Assembly: GCA_027660625.1 (NCBI GenBank)
Contig: JAQDNC010000005.1
Location: 1 to 64,000, forward strand
Source: Coriobacteriaceae bacterium AM100-PB1-1D-6A
GTDB lineage: Bacteria > Actinomycetota > Coriobacteriia > Coriobacteriales > Coriobacteriaceae
Length of the DNA stretch: 64,000 bases
Reading direction: 5' to 3'
Positions 46,374 through 56,546 of the stretch are shown in pieces. Each line of letters opens with the position of its first letter. Positions within the stretch are counted from its first letter, which is position 1. The translations under genes and the position numbers were made by a program. The notes beneath the pieces were generated by a model, which saw only the letters and a list, made by a program, of their open reading frames with translations, ran no database searches and was not told where the DNA came from.

Positions 46374-46841
46374 ATGAACAGTGCAGGCGCCAAGCGCATC
46401 GACATCATCTCGGACACCCACGGCTATCTTTCGCCCGCGCTTCTGGACGAGCTCAAGGGCGCAGATCTAATCATCCACGCCGGAGACCTCACGTCAGAGA
46501 TGGATTACGAGCATCTATGCACCATCGCCCCCGTGCGAGCGGTCCTAGGCAACAACGACTACTACCGCGACTACGGCCCGGATGTTGACCGTCTGGCCCT
46601 CTTTACCTACGAAGGCCTCAAATTCGCTGTAGCCCACTACCGCGAAGACCTGCCCGTGGGATCCGTAGACGTAGCCATCAACGGTCACACCCACGTAACC
46701 AAAGAAGCCCAAGTGGGCCGCTGCCTGGTCCTCAATCCCGGCAGCGCCAGCTACCCCAGAGGCAGCCGAGGCCCCACCATGGCCAGAATGCTCGTCAAAG
46801 ACGGCAAGATCCTGAGCACCAAGTTTATTGACTTGGACTAA
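46374..46841 (+). CDS. YfcE/MJ0936-type metallophosphoesterase
   Basis: A 155-residue calcineurin-like phosphodiesterase with all metal motifs: DIISDTHG, IHAGDLT, LGNNDYY and INGHTHV. This is the small single-domain family, and the length is normal. GAAGGGA fixes ATG 46374. Natural substrate not known; relatives hydrolyse phosphodiesters. Confidence 0.9.
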   Translation: MNSAGAKRIDIISDTHGYLSPALLDELKGADLIIHAGDLTSEMDYEHLCTIAPVRAVLGNNDYYRDYGPDVDRLALFTYEGLKFAVAHYREDLPVGSVDVAINGHTHVTKEAQVGRCLVLNPGSASYPRGSRGPTMARMLVKDGKILSTKFIDLD

Positions 46842-46848
46842 CCGCAAC

Positions 46849-46884
46849 AAAAACGGGGGATGCAGATCGCGTCTCCCGTTTTTC
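46849..46884 (+). terminator. Terminator after the phosphoesterase gene
   Basis: AAAACGGG (46850-46857) with CCCGTTTT (46875-46882), T-run included; loop of 17 bases. Confidence 0.65.
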
Positions 46885-46999
46885 TTTGAGCCAAAGGCCG
46901 AAGTTCAACAAGATCCATCAGGCCAACCCCGCCGCGGAGCACGCGGGCTAGCCGCGCAGCGGCGCACGCCCGCAAAACTGGTTGAACAATGTGACGGCA

Positions 47000-47144
47000 G
47001 GGAGGGTCTCCGGGGCCGGCTGGCGCGGGTTAAGTTTGTCGCGAGTTCCGCACGCAAAGGAAAGCACTTAATGTGCTTTCCGTCTTGCGCAGGACTGTAG
47101 AGCAGCAAACTTAACCCGCGCCAGCCGGCCCCGGAGACCCTCCC
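47000..47144. repeat. 145-bp nested palindrome with perfect 39-bp arms
   Basis: Arms 47000-47038 (GGGAGGGTCTCCGGGGCCGG ...) and 47106-47144 are perfectly complementary over 39 bases. The centre contains a second perfect hairpin, GGAAAGCAC (47059-47067) and GTGCTTTCC (47073-47081). It lies 108 bases upstream of tRNA-Asp. The bases 46885-46999 contain no gene. No transposase is present. Confidence 0.85.
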
Positions 47145-47176
47145 GGAGGGCCAAAAAATTATTTTCAAAAAAGTTG

Positions 47177-47206
47177 TTGCGCACCGGACAGACTTCTGTG
47201 TATACT
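47177..47206 (+). promoter_or_regulatory. tRNA-Asp promoter
   Basis: TTGCGC (47177-47182), 18-base spacer, TATACT (47201-47206), 46 bases upstream of the mature tRNA. Confidence 0.65.
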
Positions 47207-47252
47207 AATCCCCGCAGCGCACGCGAGCGGAAACAAACGCGAACGACTGCCT

Positions 47253-47330
<78 letters not shown>

Positions 47331-47340
47331 ACGCAATTAA

Positions 47341-47366
47341 AGCCACGTCTTCGGACGTGGCTTTTT
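47341..47366 (+). terminator. tRNA-Asp terminator
   Basis: AGCCACGTC (47341-47349), tetraloop TTCG, GACGTGGCT (47354-47362), then TTTT. Confidence 0.9.
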
Positions 47367-47485
47367 GCGTTTGATAGGACCTTGATCCCATCGGCTCCTT
47401 TCGCCCAAAAGCAGATCTTTCCAATTCCCGGACAAGCTCCGTATGAGACAAGTGTTCAAACAAGACGTTTGTTGCGCAACACCTG

Positions 47486-47514
47486 TTCAACGAAGCAGGG
47501 GGTTAGGTTATACT
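47486..47514 (+). promoter_or_regulatory. Promoter of the Rrf2 regulator gene
   Basis: TTCAAC (47486-47491), 17-base spacer, TATACT (47509-47514). The leader of about 150 bases to the start codon would fit autoregulation, which is common for Rrf2 proteins. The rest of 47367-47673 shows nothing else. Confidence 0.5.
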
Positions 47515-47673
47515 GAATTGCACTGTGTGCCGTTTTTGATGCAAGAGGCTTCAAGCGCGGCATTCAGTGAGCACCCGTTTTGCTATTTGGGCGTCCATAC
47601 GGTCATTGGCGTCTCGACGTAAGCTCGGCCCCGGAGCTCGTTCGAGCTGTTCCTATTCCTTGAAAGGGGAAAA

Positions 47674-48159
47674 ATGGACATATCGAGGAAGACTGATTAC
47701 GCCCTTCGCATGCTCGCGATGCTTGCCGAGGACCCGGAGCGTCTGCTTTCTGTTCGCACCGCCGCCGAAGAGGTCAATGTCCCGTATTCGTTTGCCCGTT
47801 CAATCCAGCATGGTTTGGTTCAGGCCGGTATTGTGGAGAGCCTGCGTGGCGTCCATGGCGGCATGCGTCTTAAGGTCAGCCCCGACGATGTCACCATCCG
47901 CCAGGTCGTTGAGGCCGTTCAGGGCCCCATGGTCATGAACGATTGCACCGCGCCCGATGGCGACTGCGCACGCATGGGCACGTGCTGCTATCATCCTCTG
48001 TGGGCCGGAGCTCAAGCGTTGATGCGCGACTACCTCGATTCCGTTTCGCTGGGCGATATCGTCGCTCACCGCCAGTTCCCGGCCGTCGACCCCAAGTTTG
48101 CCGACCGCGATGCGTTTCCCGAGTACGCCACCTGTGCGTGCGCTTGCCGGGAGGAATAG
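47674..48159 (+). CDS. Rrf2-family transcriptional regulator, Fe-S type
   Basis: A 161-residue regulator with the winged-helix start MDISRKTDYALRMLAML, recognition region SFARSIQHGLVQAGIV, wing GVHGGMRL, and three Cys spaced NDCTAPDGDCARMGTCC (about residues 90-106) that in IscR/NsrR-like members hold an Fe-S cluster. Extra cysteines (CACAC) near the end are unusual. AAAGGGG fixes the ATG. It precedes the mutY-like gene by 21 bases. Confidence 0.9.
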   Translation: MDISRKTDYALRMLAMLAEDPERLLSVRTAAEEVNVPYSFARSIQHGLVQAGIVESLRGVHGGMRLKVSPDDVTIRQVVEAVQGPMVMNDCTAPDGDCARMGTCCYHPLWAGAQALMRDYLDSVSLGDIVAHRQFPAVDPKFADRDAFPEYATCACACREE

Positions 48160-48180
48160 CGCCGCATAAGGAGCATAGCC

Positions 48181-49086
48181 ATGATTCAGGACCCCTTTCG
48201 TTCGACGATTCGTTCGGAAGGGGTCCTGCGTTATCGCGACCTTCCGTGGCGCCGCACGCGCGACCCGTACATTATTTGGCTTTCCGAGGTTATGCTGCAG
48301 CAAACGCAGGTGCAGCGTGTGGAGATGCGTATGCCCGCGTGGCTCGATCGCTTTCCAACCGTGCAGGCGCTTGCCCAGGCCGCGCCTTCCGATGTTTTGG
48401 ACGCTTGGCAGGGGATGGGCTACAACCGACGCGCCCTGGCGCTCCACAAGGCCGCTCAGCGCGTTGTAGAGGACTGGGACGGGAAGTTTCCACGTGAGAC
48501 GCGCGACCTGGTTGCCCTGCCCGGTATTGGCCCGGCGACGGCGCAGGGCATCCGATCGTTTGCGTTCGATCTACCGGGTGTGTATCTGGAGACCAACGTG
48601 CGCACGGTCTTTCTGCATCATTTCTTTCCCGATGTGCCCGCCGTTCCCGATCGCGAGCTGGTGCCGCTGATTCAGGCCGCCTGTCCGGCGGCTCCCGGTA
48701 CGACGGCGGATGAGATCGCTCCCTTTGCCGTGCCGCTCGATGATGCCGACACACCGCGCGCATGGTATTACGCGCTGCTGGATTATGGCGCGTATCTTAA
48801 GAAGACGCTGCCCAATCCGTCCAGGCGCTCGGCGAGCTATAGCCGTCAGTCCAAGTTTGAGGGCTCGCGCCGTCAAAAGCGCGCCCATATTGTGCGCATG
48901 CTGCTGGCTGCGCGCGATGGGCGGCCGGCGGGCATCACACTCGCCGAGGCCGTGGCGGGTGTCAACGAAATGGAGGCGGCGGCAGGCCGCGAGCCGGTCG
49001 ATCACGATCTCGTCGCAGGCATTTTGGCCGACTTGGAGCGTGAGGGCTTTTGCCGCGTGGAGGGCGACCGCTGGCTAAGCGTGTAG
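48181..49086 (+). CDS. mutY: MutY-like A/G-specific adenine glycosylase lacking the 4Fe-4S cluster
   Basis: A 301-residue base-excision enzyme. PWRRTRDPYIIWLSEVMLQQTQVQRV and GMGYNRRALALHKAA match MutY; the HhH LPGIGPATAQGI is intact, and the catalytic Asp/Asn region reads LETNVRTVFLHHF. The C-x6-C-x2-C-x5-C cluster motif that follows in normal MutY is replaced by LKKTLPNPSRRSASYSRQSK without cysteines, and no NUDIX-like 8-oxoG domain follows; the last 60 residues look like a small winged helix. AAGGAGC precedes the ATG. Specificity for A:8-oxoG is inferred. Confidence 0.85.
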   Translation: MIQDPFRSTIRSEGVLRYRDLPWRRTRDPYIIWLSEVMLQQTQVQRVEMRMPAWLDRFPTVQALAQAAPSDVLDAWQGMGYNRRALALHKAAQRVVEDWDGKFPRETRDLVALPGIGPATAQGIRSFAFDLPGVYLETNVRTVFLHHFFPDVPAVPDRELVPLIQAACPAAPGTTADEIAPFAVPLDDADTPRAWYYALLDYGAYLKKTLPNPSRRSASYSRQSKFEGSRRQKRAHIVRMLLAARDGRPAGITLAEAVAGVNEMEAAAGREPVDHDLVAGILADLEREGFCRVEGDRWLSV

Positions 49087-49200
49087 CCCACCCGAATCTG
49101 AAGAACAGGATTGTAAGGTTTAGATTTTCGAGATGAGGGCATCCTAAAGACAAGGCCGCTCGAAGCCTACGGGCGGCATGTGTTGAAGGGAAGTACACCT

Positions 49201-49740
49201 ATGGATTTTGAAAACTCTCAGACCAAGAAGAACCTCGAGACCGCTTTTGCCGGTGAGTCCCAGGCGCACACCAAGTATCGCTACTACGCATCTAAGGCCA
49301 AGAAGGATGGTTACGTTCAGATCTCGAATATCTTTGCCGAGACCGCAGGCAACGAGTCCGAGCATGCCAAGCTGTGGTTTAAGTATCTGCACGACGGCGC
49401 CGTTCCCGACACCCTGGACAATTTGCGTGATGCCGCTGCGGGCGAGAACTACGAGTGGACCACGATGTACGACGAGTTTGCCAAGACCGCCGAGGAGGAG
49501 GGTTTTGCCGAGATTGCCGCAAAGTTCCGTGGCGTCGGTGCTGTCGAGAAGGCTCACGAGGAGCGCTACAACAAGCTTGTCGAGCGCATCGAGTCGGGCG
49601 AGGTGTTTGAGCGCGAGGGCGTGAAGGTGTGGAAGTGCCTGAACTGCGGGCACCTGCATGTGGGTGCCGAGGCGCCCGAGGTGTGCCCGGTTTGTAACCA
49701 CCCGAAGGCGTACTTTGAGGAGCAGGTGGTGAACTACTAG
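49201..49740 (+). CDS. rbr: Rubrerythrin
   Basis: A 179-residue peroxide-reducing non-haem di-iron protein. The ferritin-like domain shows E-x-x-H pairs in [12 protein letters not shown] and [11 protein letters not shown], and VEKAHEERY. The C-terminal rubredoxin-like domain binds one iron through CLNCGH and [11 protein letters not shown]. Normal length. Protects anaerobes from H2O2. Start at ATG 49201 after GAAGGGA. Confidence 0.97.
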   Translation: MDFENSQTKKNLETAFAGESQAHTKYRYYASKAKKDGYVQISNIFAETAGNESEHAKLWFKYLHDGAVPDTLDNLRDAAAGENYEWTTMYDEFAKTAEEEGFAEIAAKFRGVGAVEKAHEERYNKLVERIESGEVFEREGVKVWKCLNCGHLHVGAEAPEVCPVCNHPKAYFEEQVVNY

Positions 49741-49762
49741 CGCCGATACGAACGTGGACTGC

Positions 49763-49860
49763 GGAGCGCAGGGCGGGAGGCCGGATCGCCTTCCCTCCCC
49801 GCTCACGGCTCCGCAGGGTCGCGTTGAGGGAAGGCGATCCGGCCTCCCGCCCTGCGCTCC
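49763..49860. repeat. 98-bp palindromic element, copy 1 (perfect 35-bp arms)
   Basis: Arms 49763-49797 (GGAGCGCAGGGCGGGAGGCC ...) and 49826-49860 are perfect complements. The 28-base loop contains GCTCACGGCT-CCGCAGGGTC-GCG (49801-49823), shared with the element at 50770. It lies behind rubrerythrin and is followed by a GCCGCCCC-TTAT-GGGGCGGC terminator. Confidence 0.85.
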
Positions 49861-49910
49861 GGCTTCGGGTCGTCGCGTGCTCGTTACAGAAAAGCTGATT
49901 AGAAGTTTGT

Positions 49911-49939
49911 GTGCCGCCCCTTATGGGGCGGCACGTTTT
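49911..49939 (+). terminator. Terminator trailing palindromic element copy 1
   Basis: GTGCCGCCCC (49911-49920), loop TTAT, GGGGCGGCAC (49925-49934), then GTTTTG. Confidence 0.8.
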
Positions 49940-50081
49940 GTATAGGGATTGGGTTGCGGCCGTTTAGTTGATGGCTCGGTTACTTGGTTGGCGGGGTTTG
50001 CTCTGGATTGGGGCGGCGCCGTTGTTTAGGGGGTACACTGGGTAGCGTTGGCTATTCGTTTCCTCTTGTGAGGTGTTTTCT

Positions 50082-50714
50082 ATGGGTAAGAAGTCTCGGG
50101 CTCGGGTTGCTGTGGTGGGGACTGGCAAGGATCCTGGTCGTCGGGTTCCTGAGGGCAAAAAGGCCGATCGTGCCGAGAAGGACAAGAAGGTCGGCGCGCA
50201 TGCTCATCCTGAGTGGGCACCTCATTTGAATACGGCGAGCGAAGACCTGACTGCCAAGCTGTTTACGATGGTCGAGGTCATCTTGGGCGTGGTGCCTGTG
50301 GTGGTCATCGGTCTGTTCTTGGCCTCTAAGGATGCCGCGAGCGTGGATAAGCTCACCGACGTCTTTTCTCAGGACCCCTCGATGGTGGTCACGTTTATCT
50401 CTGCGTGCCTGCAGCCGTTTGTGGCGTACATGCTGTACATGATTTATCGCAAGTACTGCGAGGGCGATGCGGGCTTTGCCGCCGGCAACCTGATCGGCCT
50501 CTTGTGCTCCGAGATTTTGCTGCTCAATATTCCCGGTGTCATCGGCATGGGCATCTTGTTGTGGCGTGTTTGGCGCAACGTTGCCCCGCACTTCGAGAGC
50601 TGGCTGTTTGAGCGCCGCGCAATGGGCGTGCTGGTCGATATCGCGGGCTCGCTCGTGATCCTGGCACTGGCGTTTATGTGTGCCACCGCCGCCCGAGGTC
50701 TCGCGGGCATGTAA
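50082..50714 (+). CDS. Multi-pass membrane protein of unknown function
   Basis: A 210-residue protein with a Lys/Arg-rich cytoplasmic N-terminus (about 50 residues) and five hydrophobic segments (about residues 65-82, 100-125, 135-150, 150-165, 185-205). No conserved motif recognised. GTGAGG lies about 10 bases before ATG 50082; an in-frame GTG at 50073 is possible. It is flanked on both sides by related palindromic elements. Confidence 0.65.
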   Translation: MGKKSRARVAVVGTGKDPGRRVPEGKKADRAEKDKKVGAHAHPEWAPHLNTASEDLTAKLFTMVEVILGVVPVVVIGLFLASKDAASVDKLTDVFSQDPSMVVTFISACLQPFVAYMLYMIYRKYCEGDAGFAAGNLIGLLCSEILLLNIPGVIGMGILLWRVWRNVAPHFESWLFERRAMGVLVDIAGSLVILALAFMCATAARGLAGM

Positions 50715-50769
50715 TCTGTCTTTGCCGACTGCGGAGCGCGGGGCAACTGCTGGCCTTGCCGCTCCGGGC

Positions 50770-50853
50770 GTCAGACCCGCGGCGCATCCCTTTCCCTCTC
50801 GCTCACGGCTTCGCAGAGTCGCGCGAGGCAAAGGCATACGCCGCGGGTCTGAC
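50770..50853. repeat. Palindromic element, copy 2 (29-bp arms)
   Basis: Arms 50770-50798 (GTCAGACCCGCGGCG ...) and 50825-50853 pair at 26 of 29 positions. The loop has GCTCACGGCT-TCGCAGAGTC-GCG (50801-50823), 21 of 23 identical to copy 1 and exactly 1000 bases away. The preceding GACTGCGGAGCGC (50728-50740) also recurs before copy 1 (49758-49769). Arms are unrelated in sequence to those of copy 1. Confidence 0.8.
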
Positions 50854-50895
50854 GGCGCGGGCTTGCCGGCGAGTTTTGGCTCATAGATTGGTTTG

Positions 50896-50926
50896 CGCGC
50901 CGCCCCTTATGGGGGCGGCGCGTTTT
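50896..50926 (+). terminator. Terminator trailing palindromic element copy 2
   Basis: CGCGCCGCCCC (50896-50906) and GGGGCGGCGCG (50912-50922) then TTTT; closely resembles the one behind copy 1. Bases 50927-51179 hold only a short tandem AGCTTTTGGT repeat near 50961. Confidence 0.8.
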
Positions 50927-51179
50927 GCGTGGGGTCCCTGTCTCCACACTTTTCGTCAAGCTTTTGGTCAGCTTTTGGTTAGTTGGCGGGCTAGCGGAAG
51001 GGCAAAAGATCATCCGATAAAAAAGCTCAAAGAAAGTGCTGGTAGGGGAGTTGTTGAGGTTTTCGACAGCTTTTGTCAGCAAGAAACTTTGCGGCTATTG
51101 CTACGGATTGCGTTGCCGTGGCCTTGGCGGTGCGGGATGCTGGGCGTAAGCGCCGAATGCTCCGATTTTGGAGGCCAGC

Positions 51180-51614
51180 ATGGACCTGTTTCTTGAGACT
51201 CCGCAGCAACAAGCTGAGCGCATGTTGCGTCAGCAGCAACGACTCATGGAGATGCAAATGCAAGGGGTATCTGCCCAGCCCTTTGCGCAAAATGCCGCGC
51301 CCGCTGCTGTACCTGCAGCTGTGTCCGGGTGTGAATCGGCGCCAGAGAACTATTCCGTACAACAAGATTCGTATGCGCAGGAGCTTGCGTTCGACAAACG
51401 CCGCGCGCGTCACCGTCGCGTGGGCCAGCGCCTGCGCACGTTAGCGATGATCGCGCTCATTCCGTTAGGACTTGCGGCGATTTTCTTGGTCTCGTATGCG
51501 CTCACCTGCATCCTCAACGGTGCTTCGCCCAGCGAAGTGCTCCAACATCTGTCAGCCCTCGGCCAGCGCCTAGGTGATGTCATAACAACCATCCGCGCCA
51601 GCTGGGAGAGTTAG
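51180..51614 (+). CDS. Single-pass membrane protein, unknown function
   Basis: A 144-residue protein with a Gln/Met-rich N-terminal helix (TPQQQAERMLRQQQRLMEMQ), an Ala-rich linker, a basic segment (KRRARHRR) and one membrane helix at about 92-112. GGAGG is well placed before ATG 51180. No family recognised; the Gln-rich start may be a coiled coil. Confidence 0.6.
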   Translation: MDLFLETPQQQAERMLRQQQRLMEMQMQGVSAQPFAQNAAPAAVPAAVSGCESAPENYSVQQDSYAQELAFDKRRARHRRVGQRLRTLAMIALIPLGLAAIFLVSYALTCILNGASPSEVLQHLSALGQRLGDVITTIRASWES

Positions 51615-51704
51615 CATTCGCCACCATTGGGCTTCTTGGATGCTAGGATTATCGCCTCGAGTGGAATCCTTGCATCTTGCGGGTCAAATCGTGTGACTGA
51701 ATAG

Positions 51705-51725
51705 TATTATTGAAGATGAATAATA
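51705..51725. promoter_or_regulatory. Inverted repeat TATTATT-N7-AATAATA, candidate operator
   Basis: Perfect 7-bp arms at 51705-51711 and 51719-51725, 38 bases before the TTG start of the HTH regulator gene, in a markedly AT-rich promoter region. Confidence 0.45.
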
Positions 51726-51762
51726 ATAGGAGATACAGGCAATACAAAAAGGAGGTGCTCGG

Positions 51763-52326
51763 TTGAATCTGACTTTTGAGGGATTTTTGAAAGGCTATTG
51801 CCGAGAGCTGTCCGGACAGCAGTCGCTGAGTTTTAGGAAGCTTGTAAAGCAGGCAACAACGGTTGAGCCACGTGTGGCGGAGCCTCTGTTTTTGCTCGCT
51901 TTGGCGCAGGGTAAGGCCGAATACGTTCTGGGTTTATCTGAGGGCTCGTGGATGGAAGAGGATTACCGAGGCGTTTTGTCCTTGTACGATCAAGCGGGTA
52001 GCATGGCGTCTCTATGCGCCAAAAGTGAGCTCCCTAACCGTTATGCCAACGTCTGGCGCGCGTATAGAGCGGTGAAGGAAAAGCCAGTGGCGGACAGGAG
52101 GATCAACGCCCTGATGCGAAAAAGAACATTGGGAGCGCTAGGGAAGTCGGGCGTAACGCGCTACGGTCTCTGCCGCGATTTGAATCTGAATAAGGGAAAC
52201 GTGTACGCATACTTAGCCGGCGATGACTCAAAGGTGAGCAGGGAGACGGCGCGCCGCATTATGGAATATGCGGAAGAGAGAAGCACCCAAGAAGGGGCCG
52301 GGCGTCCAGTGCGTGTGGCGGGGTAA
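51763..52326 (+). CDS. HTH DNA-binding protein, orphan antitoxin-like regulator
   Basis: A 187-residue protein with a helical N-terminal domain of about 110 residues and a C-terminal helix-turn-helix (GVTRYGLCRDLNLNKGNVYAYL and a following helix SRETARRIMEYAEE). The start is TTG 51763, supported by AAAGGAGGTG about 6 bases upstream. Codon use and base composition differ from the neighbours, suggesting recent transfer. Such proteins often act as the repressor half of a toxin or defence pair, but no partner toxin is visible on either side. Exact family not recognised. Confidence 0.7.
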   Translation: MNLTFEGFLKGYCRELSGQQSLSFRKLVKQATTVEPRVAEPLFLLALAQGKAEYVLGLSEGSWMEEDYRGVLSLYDQAGSMASLCAKSELPNRYANVWRAYRAVKEKPVADRRINALMRKRTLGALGKSGVTRYGLCRDLNLNKGNVYAYLAGDDSKVSRETARRIMEYAEERSTQEGAGRPVRVAG

Positions 52327-52377
52327 GATTGATCGCGGTTTTGATTGGTGCTCGATTGGGTTTGTTGGGCGGAGTTT

Positions 52378-53733
52378 ATGTCTGCTATTGATATTGTGCT
52401 TGTTGTGATCGCCTTGGTGGCGGTGGGGGTTGCTGTGGCTTGCGCCATCCAGCTCAAGAGCCTGCGTGCCGAGTTGCGGGAGCGTGGCGACAGTAGCGCG
52501 GAAACGCTGGCAGCACTTGAGCAGGCCAACAACGCGCTCGATGCCCTGAACGTCGCGCTGGCTGAAACCCGCCGCACGGCCAATGCCATCGCGCAGCAGC
52601 AGACGACCGATGCGGCTGTGGAGCAGCAACGTTACCTGGCCATCGCACGCGAGTTCTCGCAAGCTGGTGACCGTATGGATGACCTGCGCCGCGAGACGAC
52701 CCAACAGCTCGGCGCCAACCGCGAGGGCATCGAGCAGCGCCTGGACAAGGTGCGCGAGACGGTCGATGCCCAGCTGGGCGCCATCCGCAAGGACAACAAC
52801 GTGCAGCTCGATCAGATGCGCGCGACGGTGGACGAGAAGCTCTCCCGCACGCTCAACGACCGTCTGTCGGCATCGTTTAAGCAGGTGAGCGACCAGCTCG
52901 AGGCCGTGTATAAGGGCCTGGGCGATATGCAATCTATCGCCACCGGCGTGGGCGACCTTAAACGCGTGCTGGGCAACGTGAAGGCGCGTGGTATTTTGGG
53001 CGAGGTGCAGCTGGGCGCGATCCTGGCGGACATCCTCACGCCCGACCAGTATCTGGAAAACGTCGCCACCAGGCCCGGCGCCTCGGAGCGCGTTGAGTTT
53101 GCCGTCAAGCTGCCGGTAGACGAGGGAGACCCCGTGCTGCTGCCGATCGACTCCAAATTCCCGGGCGATGCGTATGAGCATCTGCTCGACGCCCAGGAGT
53201 CGGGCGACGCGGAGGCCGTCGCCGCCGCGCGCAAGACGCTCGACACCATGGTCAAGCGCGAGGCTAAAGACATTTGCGAAAAGTACCTGAGTGTGCCGGC
53301 AACGACCAACTTTGGCATCATGTTCGTGCCGTTTGAGGGACTGTACGCCGAGATCGTCAGCCGCCCCGGGCTTATCGAGACCCTGGGCCGCGACTATCAC
53401 GTCAACGTAGCCGGTCCCAGCACCATGGCCGCCATCCTCAACAGCCTGCAGATGAGCTACCAGACGTTTAAGTTGCAAAAACGCACCGACGACGTGCTGC
53501 GTGTGCTTTCCGCCGTCAAGGCCGAGCTGCCGCGCTATCAGGCGGCGCTGCGCCGCGCCCAGCAGCAGATCGAGACCGCGGGCAAAACGGTCGAGGGCAT
53601 CATCACCACGCGCACCAACGTTATGGAGCGCAAGCTCAAGGATATCGACGCGCTGGAAGATGCCGAGGAGGCCGACGAGGTCTTGGGGCTCACGTCTGCG
53701 GGCCTGCTTGCAGGGCAAGAAGACGAGGACTAG
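52378..53733 (+). CDS. rmuC: DNA recombination protein RmuC
   Basis: A 451-residue protein with an N-terminal membrane helix (about residues 4-24), a long coiled coil (about 25-190) and the RmuC nuclease-like domain with KARGILGEVQLGAILADIL, LLPIDSKFPGDAY and FVPFEGLYAE. The conserved D-S-K in PIDSKFP belongs to a PD-(D/E)xK-type core. In E. coli RmuC limits inversions at short inverted repeats, notable here because this region is rich in palindromes. ATG 52378. Confidence 0.93.
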   Translation: MSAIDIVLVVIALVAVGVAVACAIQLKSLRAELRERGDSSAETLAALEQANNALDALNVALAETRRTANAIAQQQTTDAAVEQQRYLAIAREFSQAGDRMDDLRRETTQQLGANREGIEQRLDKVRETVDAQLGAIRKDNNVQLDQMRATVDEKLSRTLNDRLSASFKQVSDQLEAVYKGLGDMQSIATGVGDLKRVLGNVKARGILGEVQLGAILADILTPDQYLENVATRPGASERVEFAVKLPVDEGDPVLLPIDSKFPGDAYEHLLDAQESGDAEAVAAARKTLDTMVKREAKDICEKYLSVPATTNFGIMFVPFEGLYAEIVSRPGLIETLGRDYHVNVAGPSTMAAILNSLQMSYQTFKLQKRTDDVLRVLSAVKAELPRYQAALRRAQQQIETAGKTVEGIITTRTNVMERKLKDIDALEDAEEADEVLGLTSAGLLAGQEDED

Positions 53734-53857
53734 CCGCACCTGACGGCGGGGCGTCTGCGCAGGCGCGGGGCGCAGCGCTTCTCGCATCGCACTTGCCTAA
53801 AGCGCACTTTAATGTGCAACAATGGTGTTTCGCCCTATCAGATGCGAAAGGAAGCCC

Positions 53858-55660
<1,803 letters not shown>

Positions 55661-55723
55661 ACGTCTCGGACGTGGGACAATTGTGCCCATAAGTTTATTG
55701 TGCCGTTGAGCCGAGGAGTCGTT

Positions 55724-56389
55724 ATGCCACGCGAGACCAATGCCGCCAAGCGCGAGCGCGCCATCGAGGTGTGTGAGCGCCTCAACCGTCGCTATGGCCC
55801 GGTCGAGTGCTTTTTGGACCACGAGAATCCCTTCCGCCTGCTGATCGCGGTGCTGCTTTCGGCGCAAACGACCGATGCGCAGGTCAACAAAGTGACGCCG
55901 CGGCTGTTTGCCCAGTGGCCCACGCCCGAGGCCATGGCCGGGGCGAGCGTGGCTGACGTGGCAGACACCATCAAGTCGCTCGGCTTCTACAAGAGCAAAG
56001 CCAAGCATGCCGTCGAGGCCGCGCAGATGATCGTCGCCGACTATGACGGCGAGGTGCCGGCCGACATGAAGGAACTCGTGAAGCTGCCGGGCGTGGGACG
56101 CAAGACGGCGAACATCGTGCTCAACGTGGGGTATGGCATCGTGGAGGGTATTGCGGTGGACACGCACGTCAACCGCATTGCGCACCGCCTGATGCTGAGT
56201 CCCAAGACGCATGCCAAGGAACCGCTCAAGACCGAGCAGGATCTGCTCAAGATTTTGCCGCACGAGTATTGGGAGTCGGTCAACCATCAGTGGATCACCT
56301 TTGGTCGCGAGATCTGCGACGCCCGCAAACCCAAGTGTGACGAGTGCCCGCTGGCAGATTTGTGCCCCAGCGTGCGCGTAGCGGGGTAG
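55724..56389 (+). CDS. nth: Endonuclease III
   Basis: A 221-residue DNA glycosylase/AP lyase for oxidised pyrimidines. LLSAQTTDAQVN, the HhH LPGVGRKTANIV with catalytic Lys, catalytic Asp in VDTHVNR, and the 4Fe-4S cluster motif C-ARKPKC-DEC-PLADLC (C-x6-C-x2-C-x5-C). Normal length. GAGGAG precedes ATG 55724. In contrast to the MutY-like protein at 48181, its cluster is intact. Confidence 0.97.
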   Translation: MPRETNAAKRERAIEVCERLNRRYGPVECFLDHENPFRLLIAVLLSAQTTDAQVNKVTPRLFAQWPTPEAMAGASVADVADTIKSLGFYKSKAKHAVEAAQMIVADYDGEVPADMKELVKLPGVGRKTANIVLNVGYGIVEGIAVDTHVNRIAHRLMLSPKTHAKEPLKTEQDLLKILPHEYWESVNHQWITFGREICDARKPKCDECPLADLCPSVRVAG

Positions 56390-56493
56390 GGCGGAACGCA
56401 TCTTCGTCTGGCGTTTTTTGCGGGGCTAGGTTTGCCCTTGAGCCGGAGTCCTCTCCATGCGCTACCATGACAGACAATGTATTTGACGTACGA

Positions 56494-56520
56494 CCTGCCG
56501 AGCTTGCCCCGGCGGGCTTT
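56494..56520 (+). terminator. Leader terminator before mfd
   Basis: CCTGCCG (56494-56500) and CGGCGGG (56510-56516) pair with one G-U, followed by CTTTT. It lies before the GGAGGAA of mfd and could act as an attenuator. Confidence 0.45.
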
Positions 56521-56546
56521 TGGCGTTGCAATGCCGGAGGAACAGC

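Noticed and set aside
46905-47168. Minus-strand frame through the 47000-47144 palindrome
   Set aside because: It follows the palindrome, has no ribosome binding site, and its Arg/Ser/Pro-rich product has no recognisable domain.
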